The notes below the pieces were generated by a model, which did not search any database, had not been told where the DNA came from, and saw nothing but the letters and a program-made list of their open reading frames with translations. Source: Mesonia oceanica (GTDB lineage Bacteria; Bacteroidota; Bacteroidia; Flavobacteriales; Flavobacteriaceae). Taken from it: a stretch of DNA of 64,000 nt. The position numbers and the translations under genes are program-made. The stretch lies in assembly GCF_902499555.1 (NCBI RefSeq), contig NZ_CABVMM010000003.1, positions 62,001 to 126,000 on the forward strand. The letters run 5' to 3'. Of this stretch, positions 56,957 to 64,000 are shown piece by piece; position 1 is the first letter of the stretch; each line of letters begins with the position of its first letter.

Positions 56957-58070
56957 CAGATTTGATTTTTTTGTAAATAAGTTGAGCGGTATTTTGGCTG
57001 GCTCCCGTTCCTCCTAATTTCTGCCGAAGTAGTTTATAGTCTTCAAAAAGTTGCTCACGATGCTTTTCATCTAAAATTTTAGAAAGTTCAGCTTTCAGGT
57101 TTTTCACATTGAAGTCATGCTGAATTAATTCCTTGACCACTTCTTTATCCATGATTAAATTCACTAAAGAAATATAATCAAGATTAATCACGCGCTTGGC
57201 AATTTCATAAGAAATAGTACTTCCCTTATAGCAAACCACTTCGGGAACGTTAAATAGAGCTGTTTCTAAGGTTGCTGTTCCCGAGGTTACTAAAGCAGCG
57301 GAAGCCACACTTAGTAAGTCGTAAGTTTTATTCATCAGTAAAGAAACATTGCTTTTCTTTAAAAAAGGTTCATAAAACTCTTTATCTTGACTTGGAGCAC
57401 CAGCAATCACAAATTGATAGTCGCTAAAATCTTTGGTAAGTTGAAGCATTGTCGAAAGCATTTTAGTGATTTCCTGCTTTCGGCTTCCCGGAAGTAAGGC
57501 AATAATGGGTTGGGAAGTTAAACCATGTTGCTCTGTAAATTTTTCAAAAGAAATTTCTTTTCTATTTTCTATAGCGTCCAGTAAGGGATGCCCCACAAAA
57601 TGTACCGGGAAATTATGTTTTTTCTCATAAAAGTCTTTTTCAAAAGGAAGGATGACGTACATTTCATCTACATCACGTTTAATGGCTTTAATACGGTTTT
57701 CTTTCCAGGCCCAGATTTGTGGAGAAATGTAATAATGGGTTTTATAGCCTTCTTTTCTTGCCCATTCTGCAATCCTGAAATTAAAACCGGGGTAATCAAT
57801 AAAAATAATTACATCGGGTTGGTAAACAGAAATATCCTTTTTGCAGAGCTTCATATTTTTGAGAATCGTCCTTAAATTAAAAAGAACTTCTACAAACCCC
57901 ATAAACGCTAGCTCACGGTAATGTTTTACTAGTTTGCCGCCTTCTTTTTGCATTAAATCACCTCCCCAAAACCTGAAATCTGCCTTCGGGTCTTGTTGTT
58001 TGAGGGCTTTCATTAAGTTGGAAGCATGCAAATCTCCGGAAGCTTCGCCGGCAATGAGGTAATATTTCAT
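56949..58070 (-). CDS. lpxB: Lipid-A-disaccharide synthase
   Basis: A 373-aa peripheral membrane glycosyltransferase that joins UDP-diacylglucosamine and lipid X to make the lipid A disaccharide. Motifs: AGEASGDLHASNLMKALK, FIDYPGFNFRIAEWARKEG, YYISPQIWAWKENRIKAIKR, LPGSRKQEI and TSGTATLETALFNVPEVV. Length is normal. It is preceded 1 bp away by a small membrane-protein gene and surE, a common flavobacterial order. Confidence 0.95.
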   Translation of the reverse strand: MKYYLIAGEASGDLHASNLMKALKQQDPKADFRFWGGDLMQKEGGKLVKHYRELAFMGFVEVLFNLRTILKNMKLCKKDISVYQPDVIIFIDYPGFNFRIAEWARKEGYKTHYYISPQIWAWKENRIKAIKRDVDEMYVILPFEKDFYEKKHNFPVHFVGHPLLDAIENRKEISFEKFTEQHGLTSQPIIALLPGSRKQEITKMLSTMLQLTKDFSDYQFVIAGAPSQDKEFYEPFLKKSNVSLLMNKTYDLLSVASAALVTSGTATLETALFNVPEVVCYKGSTISYEIAKRVINLDYISLVNLIMDKEVVKELIQHDFNVKNLKAELSKILDEKHREQLFEDYKLLRQKLGGTGASQNTAQLIYKKIKSDA

Positions 58071-58071
58071 C

Positions 58072-58353
58072 TTAATTAAATTTGAAAATCACAATAGTGA
58101 TTGCTGCAATTAAAGTAGCAATAAGAACTCCGCGAGAACGATAGGGCTGATTTTTCTTCAAGAAAACAAAAAACGGAAGAAAATTTAAAATGGCTCCAAG
58201 GGCAATTAAGCTTCCTATATAACCTTCCTCCATCGCACTTTTTAAAGTTCCTTCTAAGCTATCGGGTGAAAATCCCATTATATAAAGATATATGCCAGCA
58301 AGATTGGCAAATAAACCTACAAATAATCCTATGAAAATTTCTTTTTTAATCAT
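58072..58353 (-). CDS. Small inner-membrane protein
   Basis: A 93-aa protein with three hydrophobic segments (about 7-26, 47-63 and 75-91). The start overlaps surE by 8 nt and the stop is 1 nt from lpxB. It is a recurrent neighbour of these genes in Flavobacteria, function unknown. Confidence 0.75.
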   Translation of the reverse strand: MIKKEIFIGLFVGLFANLAGIYLYIMGFSPDSLEGTLKSAMEEGYIGSLIALGAILNFLPFFVFLKKNQPYRSRGVLIATLIAAITIVIFKFN

Positions 58354-59128
58354 TCAAATTCCAGGTATTTAATTCTTTAATTGTATGATGGGCGGTTAAA
58401 TCGAATTGAACGGGAACCACAGAAACATAACCATTTTCCAAAGCCCATTCATCTGTGTCTTCACCTCCGTCTTCATTTACAAACTCACCGGTTAACCAAT
58501 AATAATCCCGTCCTTGCGGATTGGTACGTTTGTCAAATTCTTCCACCCAATGTGCTTTAGCTTGACGGCAAACCTTGATTCCTTTAATCTTTTTTTCTTC
58601 TAGTTTAGGTAAATTTACGTTGAGTACTACGCCATCCGGAAGTCCGTTTTTAAGTACTTTTTTAGTAATGGCTTTTATAAATTTAGTAGTAGGCTCAAAA
58701 TCTGCGGTCAACGAATAATCCAATAATGAAAAACCAATGGCGGGAATACCTTCTGTTCCAGCTTCTACCGCAGCACTCATCGTACCAGAATAAATGACGT
58801 TAATAGAAGAATTAGAGCCGTGGTTAATTCCGCTTACGCACAAGTCAGGTTTCCTGTGTAAAATCTCTTGCGTAGCAATTTTTACACAATCTGCCGGTGT
58901 GCCCGAGCAGCTATATTCCTGATGTTTTTCGGTTTCCTTAAGTTTTACCGGATCACAATACAGATTATCGTTGATGGTGATGGCATGACCCATTCCACTT
59001 TGGGGACTGTCGGGAGCAACCACAACTACCTCACCAAGTTGTTTCATTAATTTTATTAAATGCCTAATTCCGGGTGCGGTAATTCCATCATCATTTGTTA
59101 CTAAAATTAGGGGTTTCTCTTTACTCAT
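58346..59128 (-). CDS. surE: 5'/3'-nucleotidase SurE
   Basis: A 260-aa metal-dependent phosphatase acting on nucleoside monophosphates. The N-terminal motif ILVTNDDGITAPGIRHLIKL holds the metal-binding Asp pair, PDSPQSGMGHAIT and SGTPADCVKIA are active-site loops, and SGINHGSNSSINVIYSGTMS supplies the Asn. Length is normal. It is the first gene of the surE-(small membrane protein)-lpxB-C40 operon. Confidence 0.95.
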   Translation of the reverse strand: MSKEKPLILVTNDDGITAPGIRHLIKLMKQLGEVVVVAPDSPQSGMGHAITINDNLYCDPVKLKETEKHQEYSCSGTPADCVKIATQEILHRKPDLCVSGINHGSNSSINVIYSGTMSAAVEAGTEGIPAIGFSLLDYSLTADFEPTTKFIKAITKKVLKNGLPDGVVLNVNLPKLEEKKIKGIKVCRQAKAHWVEEFDKRTNPQGRDYYWLTGEFVNEDGGEDTDEWALENGYVSVVPVQFDLTAHHTIKELNTWNLND

Positions 59129-59196
59129 AAGGAATTTTTTATAAAGCTAAAATAAGCATTTATCGCACAATCTGTAAGATTTTTAAGGATATTCAA

Positions 59197-59204
59197 TACC
59201 TTCG
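59197..59204 (+). promoter_or_regulatory. Candidate -7 element before the C-terminal protease gene
   Basis: TACCTTCG is a one-mismatch match to TAnnTTTG in the 209-bp gap between divergent surE and the protease gene. It lies about 130 bp upstream of the start, with no clear -33 element. Confidence 0.25.
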
Positions 59205-59337
59205 CATTATCTTTATTTTATGATTTTAAGTTGAAAAAAAATACTATTTTTAAATTTTTGTCAACGTACAGTTTAAATTATCTACTTAAAAAATTAAACT
59301 GGCACAATTTTAGAATGGTTTACAGAAGAAATTGCTA

Positions 59338-61491
59338 ATGAATTTAAAAAGATTTATGAAAAGGAATTATAAAATTTTCTTACTCGGACTACTCTTGGCA
59401 GTTGCCTCTTGTAGCTTTACCACCAAAGAGTTTGATGCAGATTCAGATAAAGATGAGGTTCTTATTGAACTTATTTCATTTGTTTTAAGTAGAGGCCATT
59501 ATGACCCAAAAGATATTAATGATGAATTTTCTGAAAAAGTTTATCACGATTTTTTAAGCGATTTAGATCCTCGAAAAAGATATTTTTTACAAGAAGATTT
59601 AGATAGTTTTGATATTTATAAAGACAAAATTGATGACCAGATTCAAAATCATAAAATCGATTTTTTCTCGGTAACTTACGATAAGTTTCAACAACGTCTT
59701 GCCGAAGCAGAAACTTACTATCCTGAAATTTTAGCGCAGCCTTTTGACTTTAGTAGTCAAGAAGAAATCAATACCAACTATGATGATATGGCTTATGCAT
59801 CTTCCAAAGAAGAATTAAAAGAGCGTTGGAAGACACAGTTGAAATTTGCTACGCTAGCTAATTTTTATGATTTAAAACAAGAGCAAAAAGCAAAGGCCGA
59901 AAACGAAGAAGATTTTCAGCCAAAGTCTGATGAAGAGTTAGAAAAAGAAGCTCGGGAGATGACGAAAACTGCTTTAGATGAATCTTTTGATATAAATGAT
60001 GACTTAGGCCGTAAAGATTGGTTTTCTGTTTATTTAAATGCAATAGTAGAAGAGTTTGACCCACATACTTTTTACTTCGCACCAAGAGATAAAGAGCGTT
60101 TCGATATTCAAATGTCAGGAAGTTTAGAGGGTATTGGAGCAAGGCTTCAAAAGAAAATGGATAACATTAAGGTTCTTGAAATTATTTCAGGAGGTCCTGC
60201 TTGGAGAGGAGAAGAATTAGAAGTTGGAGATTTAATTCAAAAAGTAAAGCAAGAAGATGAAAAAGAGCCGGTGAGTATCGTGGGGATGCGCATAGACGAT
60301 GCTGTAGATTTAATCAAAGGTCCAAAAGGAACCAAAGTTACACTAACCGTAAAAAAAGTAGACGGTACTGTGGAAGATATCACGATTGTAAGAGATGTGG
60401 TAGAGATTGAGGAAACTTATGCAAAAAGTACTATGGTGAAGAAGAATGACCATAATTATGGTTTAATCAATTTACCACGTTTCTATTTTGATATGGAAGA
60501 CTCCAGTAGAAGAACAGCGGCGAGTGATATTAAAGATGAAATCATTGAGTTGAAAAAACAAAATATGGATGGCTTGGTGCTGGACCTTAGAAATAATGGC
60601 GGTGGGTCTTTAGCTACCGTAATTGATATTGCAGGATTGTTTATAGAAGAAGGGCCGGTGGTCCAGGTGAAATCTGGAAACGGGGAGCGTGAAATTTTAA
60701 AAGACGAAGATGATGAAATTCTTTGGGATGGTCCATTAGTGATTTTGGTAAATGAACTTTCTGCCTCGGCTTCAGAAATTTTAGCGGCAGCCATGCAAGA
60801 TTATAAAAGAGCGGTGATTATAGGAAGCAAACAAACCTATGGTAAAGGAACCGTTCAGAATGTAGTAGATCTTAACCGCTGGATGCGAAACAGCGATTTA
60901 GGGGATATGGGAGCGTTAAAAGTAACTACTCAAAAGTTTTATAGAATTAATGGAGGTTCTACACAATTAGAAGGAGTGAAGAGTGATGTGGTCGTTCCAG
61001 ATCGTTACAGCTACATTGATATAGGAGAAAGAGATATGGAAAACCCACTGCCTTGGGATAAAATAGAACCAGCAGATTATACCGTTTGGGAGGGTTACAA
61101 AGATTTTGATAAAGCTTTAGAAAGCAGTAAAAAACGAATGGCAGAAAGCAAGCAGCTTCAACTAATTGATGAAAGTGCAAAATGGATTAGCGAACAGCGA
61201 AAAAAGGATATTTACCCGCTAGCTTATGAAGCTTATTCCAAAGAAATTTCAGAAAATGAAGAACAAGCTAAAAAGTTCGATTCCATTACTGAATACAAAA
61301 CAGATTTAAGTTTTTTATCTTTACCAAAAGAAGAAAAGATGTTTACTCAAGATAGTACTCTGCAGAAAAAAAGAGAACGTTGGCACGAAAGCTTAAGCAA
61401 AGATGTATATGTAGAAGAAGCAGTTAATGTGTTAAATGATCTGAGAATGTCAAGTATGAAAAAATCTGATTGGGCAAATATTAAAAACTAA
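59338..61491 (+). CDS. prc: C-terminal processing (tail-specific) protease, S41 family
   Basis: A 717-aa lipoprotein-type periplasmic protease (lipobox LLAVASC, Cys27 in my numbering). A long N-terminal helical domain contains YHDFLSDLDPRKRYFLQEDL. A PDZ domain (about 250-345: GSLEGIGARLQ, ISGGPAWRGEELEVGDLIQK) precedes the S41 core with DGLVLDLRNNGGGSLATVID and the Ser of ELSASASEILAAAMQ, and the Lys of KQTYGKGTVQNVVDL. A DUF3340-like C-terminus follows. It degrades or trims proteins at their C-termini. ATG at 59338 is preferred over the TTG six bases upstream; a further in-frame ATG follows at 59356. Confidence 0.9.
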   Translation: MNLKRFMKRNYKIFLLGLLLAVASCSFTTKEFDADSDKDEVLIELISFVLSRGHYDPKDINDEFSEKVYHDFLSDLDPRKRYFLQEDLDSFDIYKDKIDDQIQNHKIDFFSVTYDKFQQRLAEAETYYPEILAQPFDFSSQEEINTNYDDMAYASSKEELKERWKTQLKFATLANFYDLKQEQKAKAENEEDFQPKSDEELEKEAREMTKTALDESFDINDDLGRKDWFSVYLNAIVEEFDPHTFYFAPRDKERFDIQMSGSLEGIGARLQKKMDNIKVLEIISGGPAWRGEELEVGDLIQKVKQEDEKEPVSIVGMRIDDAVDLIKGPKGTKVTLTVKKVDGTVEDITIVRDVVEIEETYAKSTMVKKNDHNYGLINLPRFYFDMEDSSRRTAASDIKDEIIELKKQNMDGLVLDLRNNGGGSLATVIDIAGLFIEEGPVVQVKSGNGEREILKDEDDEILWDGPLVILVNELSASASEILAAAMQDYKRAVIIGSKQTYGKGTVQNVVDLNRWMRNSDLGDMGALKVTTQKFYRINGGSTQLEGVKSDVVVPDRYSYIDIGERDMENPLPWDKIEPADYTVWEGYKDFDKALESSKKRMAESKQLQLIDESAKWISEQRKKDIYPLAYEAYSKEISENEEQAKKFDSITEYKTDLSFLSLPKEEKMFTQDSTLQKKRERWHESLSKDVYVEEAVNVLNDLRMSSMKKSDWANIKN

Positions 61492-61492
61492 G

Positions 61493-62614
61493 TTGCGGTT
61501 GAACACAGCTTCCAACTCATTAAGTCAATTAGCGCTTCAGAGGTTTAAAAAAAACTTCTGGGGCGTTTTAAGTTTTTGGTTTATCGTAGTATGCTTTTTA
61601 ATAGCCATTTTCGCTTATGCCTTAACTCCAGATGATTCAGAAAATGCCAATCAAATGCATTTGCCCATACATTCCAAAGCTCCCGGTTTTGAAGTAATGA
61701 TGCTTCATCTTCCCAATCAAAATCCTTCCGAAGAAAAATCTTGGTTCAGTCAATTGTTTTTTGGGAAGCAATTTACCGGAACAGAAATTCCTATCAATCA
61801 CTATTCGTTTACAAAAGATGAATTGAGAATCGTCACTTATAATGAAGGTGAAATTGTAGGTTTGGAGAAATCTTATAATTTAGCTGAAACCTTTCCGAAA
61901 GCTACTTCTGCTGAAGAAATCAAAAAAAAATACATTCAGGAAAAAACATTTCTCTTGGGAACCGATAAATATGGAAGGGATTTGTTGAGTCGAATGCTTA
62001 TCGGAATAAGAATCTCCCTTTCTATCGGTTTTGTGGCGGTTTTTATTTCTTTGGTTATCGGGATGGGATTAGGGGCGATTGCCGGTTATTTTGGAGGAAA
62101 GGTAGATGCAGCTATTATGTGGCTAATTAATGTAACCTGGTCAATTCCTACATTGCTATTAGTGATTGCCATTACCTTGGCATTAGGTAAGGGGTTTTGG
62201 CAAGTATTTATCGCCGTTGGTTTAACGATGTGGGTGGAAGTAGCCAGAGTAACCCGCGGACAAGTAATGAGTGTAAAAGAAATGCAGTATGTAACAGCTG
62301 CAAGAGCTTTAGGTTTTGGTAACATCAGAATCATTGTAAAACATATTATTCCAAATATTTTAGCGCCCATCATTGTGATTTCTGCTGCTAATTTTGCTGC
62401 CGCTATTTTAATTGAAAGTGGATTGAGCTTTTTGGGAATTGGGGCGCAGCCACCCATGCCCAGTTGGGGAGCGATGATTAAAGACCATTACAGTTATATT
62501 ATTTTAGGGAAACCCTACTTGGCCATTATTCCCGGTTTGGCCATTATGAGTTTGGTGATGGCTTTTATGCTAATAGGGAATGCTTTACGCGATGCACTCG
62601 ATGTAAAAGCATAA
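61493..62614 (+). CDS. ABC transporter permease (OppC/DppC type)
   Basis: A 373-aa inner-membrane permease. It has an N-terminal helix (about 22-45), a 100-aa periplasmic insert (about 50-150) and the binding-protein-dependent permease domain (about 160-370). That domain includes FLLGTDKYGRDLLSRMLIGI and the EAA loop AARALGFGNIRIIVKHIIPN. It imports peptides or similar ligands with partners not present in this window. The TTG start lies 1 nt after the protease stop, so the two are probably in one operon. The long insert is common in Bacteroidota homologues. Confidence 0.88.
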   Translation: MRLNTASNSLSQLALQRFKKNFWGVLSFWFIVVCFLIAIFAYALTPDDSENANQMHLPIHSKAPGFEVMMLHLPNQNPSEEKSWFSQLFFGKQFTGTEIPINHYSFTKDELRIVTYNEGEIVGLEKSYNLAETFPKATSAEEIKKKYIQEKTFLLGTDKYGRDLLSRMLIGIRISLSIGFVAVFISLVIGMGLGAIAGYFGGKVDAAIMWLINVTWSIPTLLLVIAITLALGKGFWQVFIAVGLTMWVEVARVTRGQVMSVKEMQYVTAARALGFGNIRIIVKHIIPNILAPIIVISAANFAAAILIESGLSFLGIGAQPPMPSWGAMIKDHYSYIILGKPYLAIIPGLAIMSLVMAFMLIGNALRDALDVKA

Positions 62615-62643
62615 TTTTTGTTATCTTCACTTAAAAAACAACT

Positions 62644-63033
62644 ATGGCATCTATATTCACTAAAATTATCAACGGAGAAATTCCAAGTTATAAAGTTGCA
62701 GAAACCAAAGATTTTTTTGCGTTTTTAGATATTAACCCTAATTCAAAAGGTCATACTCTTTGCATCCCCAAAAAAGAAGTTGATAAGATTTTTGACCTAG
62801 ATGAGGAAACTTATATGGGATTAATGCAATTCTCTAGAAAAGTAGCACTTGCTGTTAGAAAAACGGTAGATTGTAAAAGAGTAGGGATGTCGGTAATCGG
62901 GCTGGAAGTGCCCCACGTACACGTTCATTTAATACCGCTGCATACCATGGAAGATGCAAGATTTCAACAAAAAACAAAACTCTCCGGTGACGAAATGGAA
63001 AAACTGGCAAAAGAAATTGCAGCTAACTTTTAA
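62644..63033 (+). CDS. HIT-family nucleotide hydrolase
   Basis: A 129-aa histidine-triad protein (HINT/Fhit-like). Motifs are IFTKIINGEIPSYKV at the N-terminus, HTLCIPKKEVDKIFDL, and the catalytic triad PHVHVHLIPLH. It probably hydrolyses nucleoside phosphoramidates or dinucleoside polyphosphates. Its 3' end overlaps the convergent kinase gene by 4 nt. Confidence 0.93.
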   Translation: MASIFTKIINGEIPSYKVAETKDFFAFLDINPNSKGHTLCIPKKEVDKIFDLDEETYMGLMQFSRKVALAVRKTVDCKRVGMSVIGLEVPHVHVHLIPLHTMEDARFQQKTKLSGDEMEKLAKEIAANF

Positions 63034-64000
63034 TCTATTTTTTTTAGTTTAATTTCAAAAGTAGTTCCTTTACCCACTTCGCTTTTAAGGACCTTGATTT
63101 TGCCGTTATGGTATTCTTCAATAATTCGTTTAGCTAGTGAAAGGCCAAGTCCCCAGCCTCGTTTTTTAGTAGTGAATCCCGGTTTAAAGATTTTTTTGTA
63201 TTTAGATTTAGCTATTCCTTTTCCGGTATCGGTAATTAAAATGTTTACACGTTTAGGTTCATCGATAATTTCTACATCAATATCTCCTTTCCCTTTTAGC
63301 GCATCAATGGCATTTTTTACTAGATTTTCTACCGTCCAACTAAATAATTGAGGATTCAAATTCACCAATATTTTTTCCTTCGGAACTTTTAAAGAAAAGT
63401 TGATCAATTTAGAGCTTCTTGCTTTTAAATATTCATAAGAAGAAACCGTTTCTTCTACAATATCTGTAGGGGCTAAAACCGGTAAAGAACCAATTTTAGA
63501 AAAACGATCGGTAATAGTTTGAAGTCGGTAAATATCTTTTTCCATTTCTTCCACATAGGAAGGATCTACATTTTCTTGTTTCAAAATTTCTGTCCATCCC
63601 ACCAAAGAAGATAAAGGCGTTCCTATTTGATGAGCAGTTTCTTTTGCCATTCCGGCCCAAAGCTTGCTCTGGTCATGTGATTTGGTAGTCGAATAAAAAT
63701 AGTAGAGCATCGCTAGGTAAAGAATCACAATCATTAAAATACCTATGGGAAAATACTTTAACTTGTTCAACAAACTGGAATTCCCGTAATACAAAGTCCC
63801 AAATTTTTCACCTTTAACAGCAATTTCAATGGGTTTGTATTCTGAAGAAAACTCGGTGACTAATTCTTCAATTTGTTCCTTATTTCCTGCTTGCTTTCTC
63901 GGAATATTTCGACTATCGTATAAATCATCTTTTTGGTTATAGATAATCATCGGGGTTGAAGTATTCTTGGAAAGAACCATCAATTCTACCGGAATATCTT
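63030..64000 (-). CDS. Sensor histidine kinase (5' end beyond window)
   Basis: At least 322 residues; the frame continues upstream past the window edge (IPVELMVLSK precedes the first internal Met). A membrane helix (LKYFPIGILMIVILYLAMLY) follows a periplasmic or extracytoplasmic part. The dimerisation His lies in GMAKETAHQIGTPLSSLVGW. The ATPase domain has the N box LVKNAIDALKGKG, G1 ITDTGKGIAK and G2 KRGWGLGLSLAKRIIEEYHN. It phosphorylates a response regulator not in view. Confidence 0.88.
   Translation of the reverse strand, partial: DIPVELMVLSKNTSTPMIIYNQKDDLYDSRNIPRKQAGNKEQIEELVTEFSSEYKPIEIAVKGEKFGTLYYGNSSLLNKLKYFPIGILMIVILYLAMLYYFYSTTKSHDQSKLWAGMAKETAHQIGTPLSSLVGWTEILKQENVDPSYVEEMEKDIYRLQTITDRFSKIGSLPVLAPTDIVEETVSSYEYLKARSSKLINFSLKVPKEKILVNLNPQLFSWTVENLVKNAIDALKGKGDIDVEIIDEPKRVNILITDTGKGIAKSKYKKIFKPGFTTKKRGWGLGLSLAKRIIEEYHNGKIKVLKSEVGKGTTFEIKLKKID

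Overview
The window is AT-rich chromosomal DNA from a member of the Bacteroidota, almost certainly a marine-type Flavobacteriaceae. The evidence is the TAnnTTTG-type promoters, the mevalonate-pathway genes (class II HMG-CoA reductase beside a GYDIA-type GHMP kinase), the DPP-IV plus POT peptide-utilisation cluster, the Bacteroidota-style Rhs proteins and the many secreted or lipoprotein products. Assignments come from reading the sequence and recalling protein families; no database search was run.

Region 1 (1-11.4 kb) starts with the tail of an upstream gene. It continues with a tightly packed, often translationally coupled operon for a type II secretion / type IV pilus-like machine: three minor-pseudopilin-like proteins (one with a long beta-helix-like ectodomain), GspF, a GspG-like major pseudopilin, a short prepilin peptidase, GspE, the GspD secretin, GspL/PilM-N-like, GspM/PilO-like, a three-module lipoprotein, a GspC/PilP-like protein and a second lipoprotein.

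Region 2 (11.6-32.2 kb) continues on the same strand with giant Sec-signal-bearing proteins: a 1909-aa Rhs/Tc-like shell protein, three tandem genes with different N-terminal domains but one constant 161-aa tail (two are an almost exact 1434-bp duplication), a LolA-like secreted protein, and a 3195-aa Rhs protein ending in a variable C-terminal tip.

Region 3 (31.1-37.2 kb) is the most interesting part. A 223-bp exact, unusually GC-rich Rhs-core sequence occurs at the junction of the 3195-aa protein with its tip (31148-31370) and again in inverted orientation (36995-37217). The second copy is fused to a different tip with its own overlapping immunity-like gene. Between the copies lie a tyrosine recombinase, a MORN-type protein, a decayed RAYT-type transposase, a decayed HNH-type toxin with an intact downstream immunity-like gene, and a G13 tract. 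Inversion between the repeats would place tip 2 and its immunity gene in frame on the giant Rhs protein and park tip 1 as the silent cassette. My working hypothesis is a type II-like secretion machine dedicated to a multi-component Rhs shell with an invertible toxin tip. It abuts a tRNA-Phe gene.

Region 4 (37.5-64 kb) is ordinary flavobacterial housekeeping: coaX, outer-membrane protein, TPR protein, lptC, CorC-family protein, PpiD-like chaperone, mevalonate genes, DPP-IV and two POT transporters, thioredoxin-like protein, a frameshifted comEC, NlpC/P60, lpxB, surE, C-terminal protease, ABC permease, HIT protein and a truncated histidine kinase.
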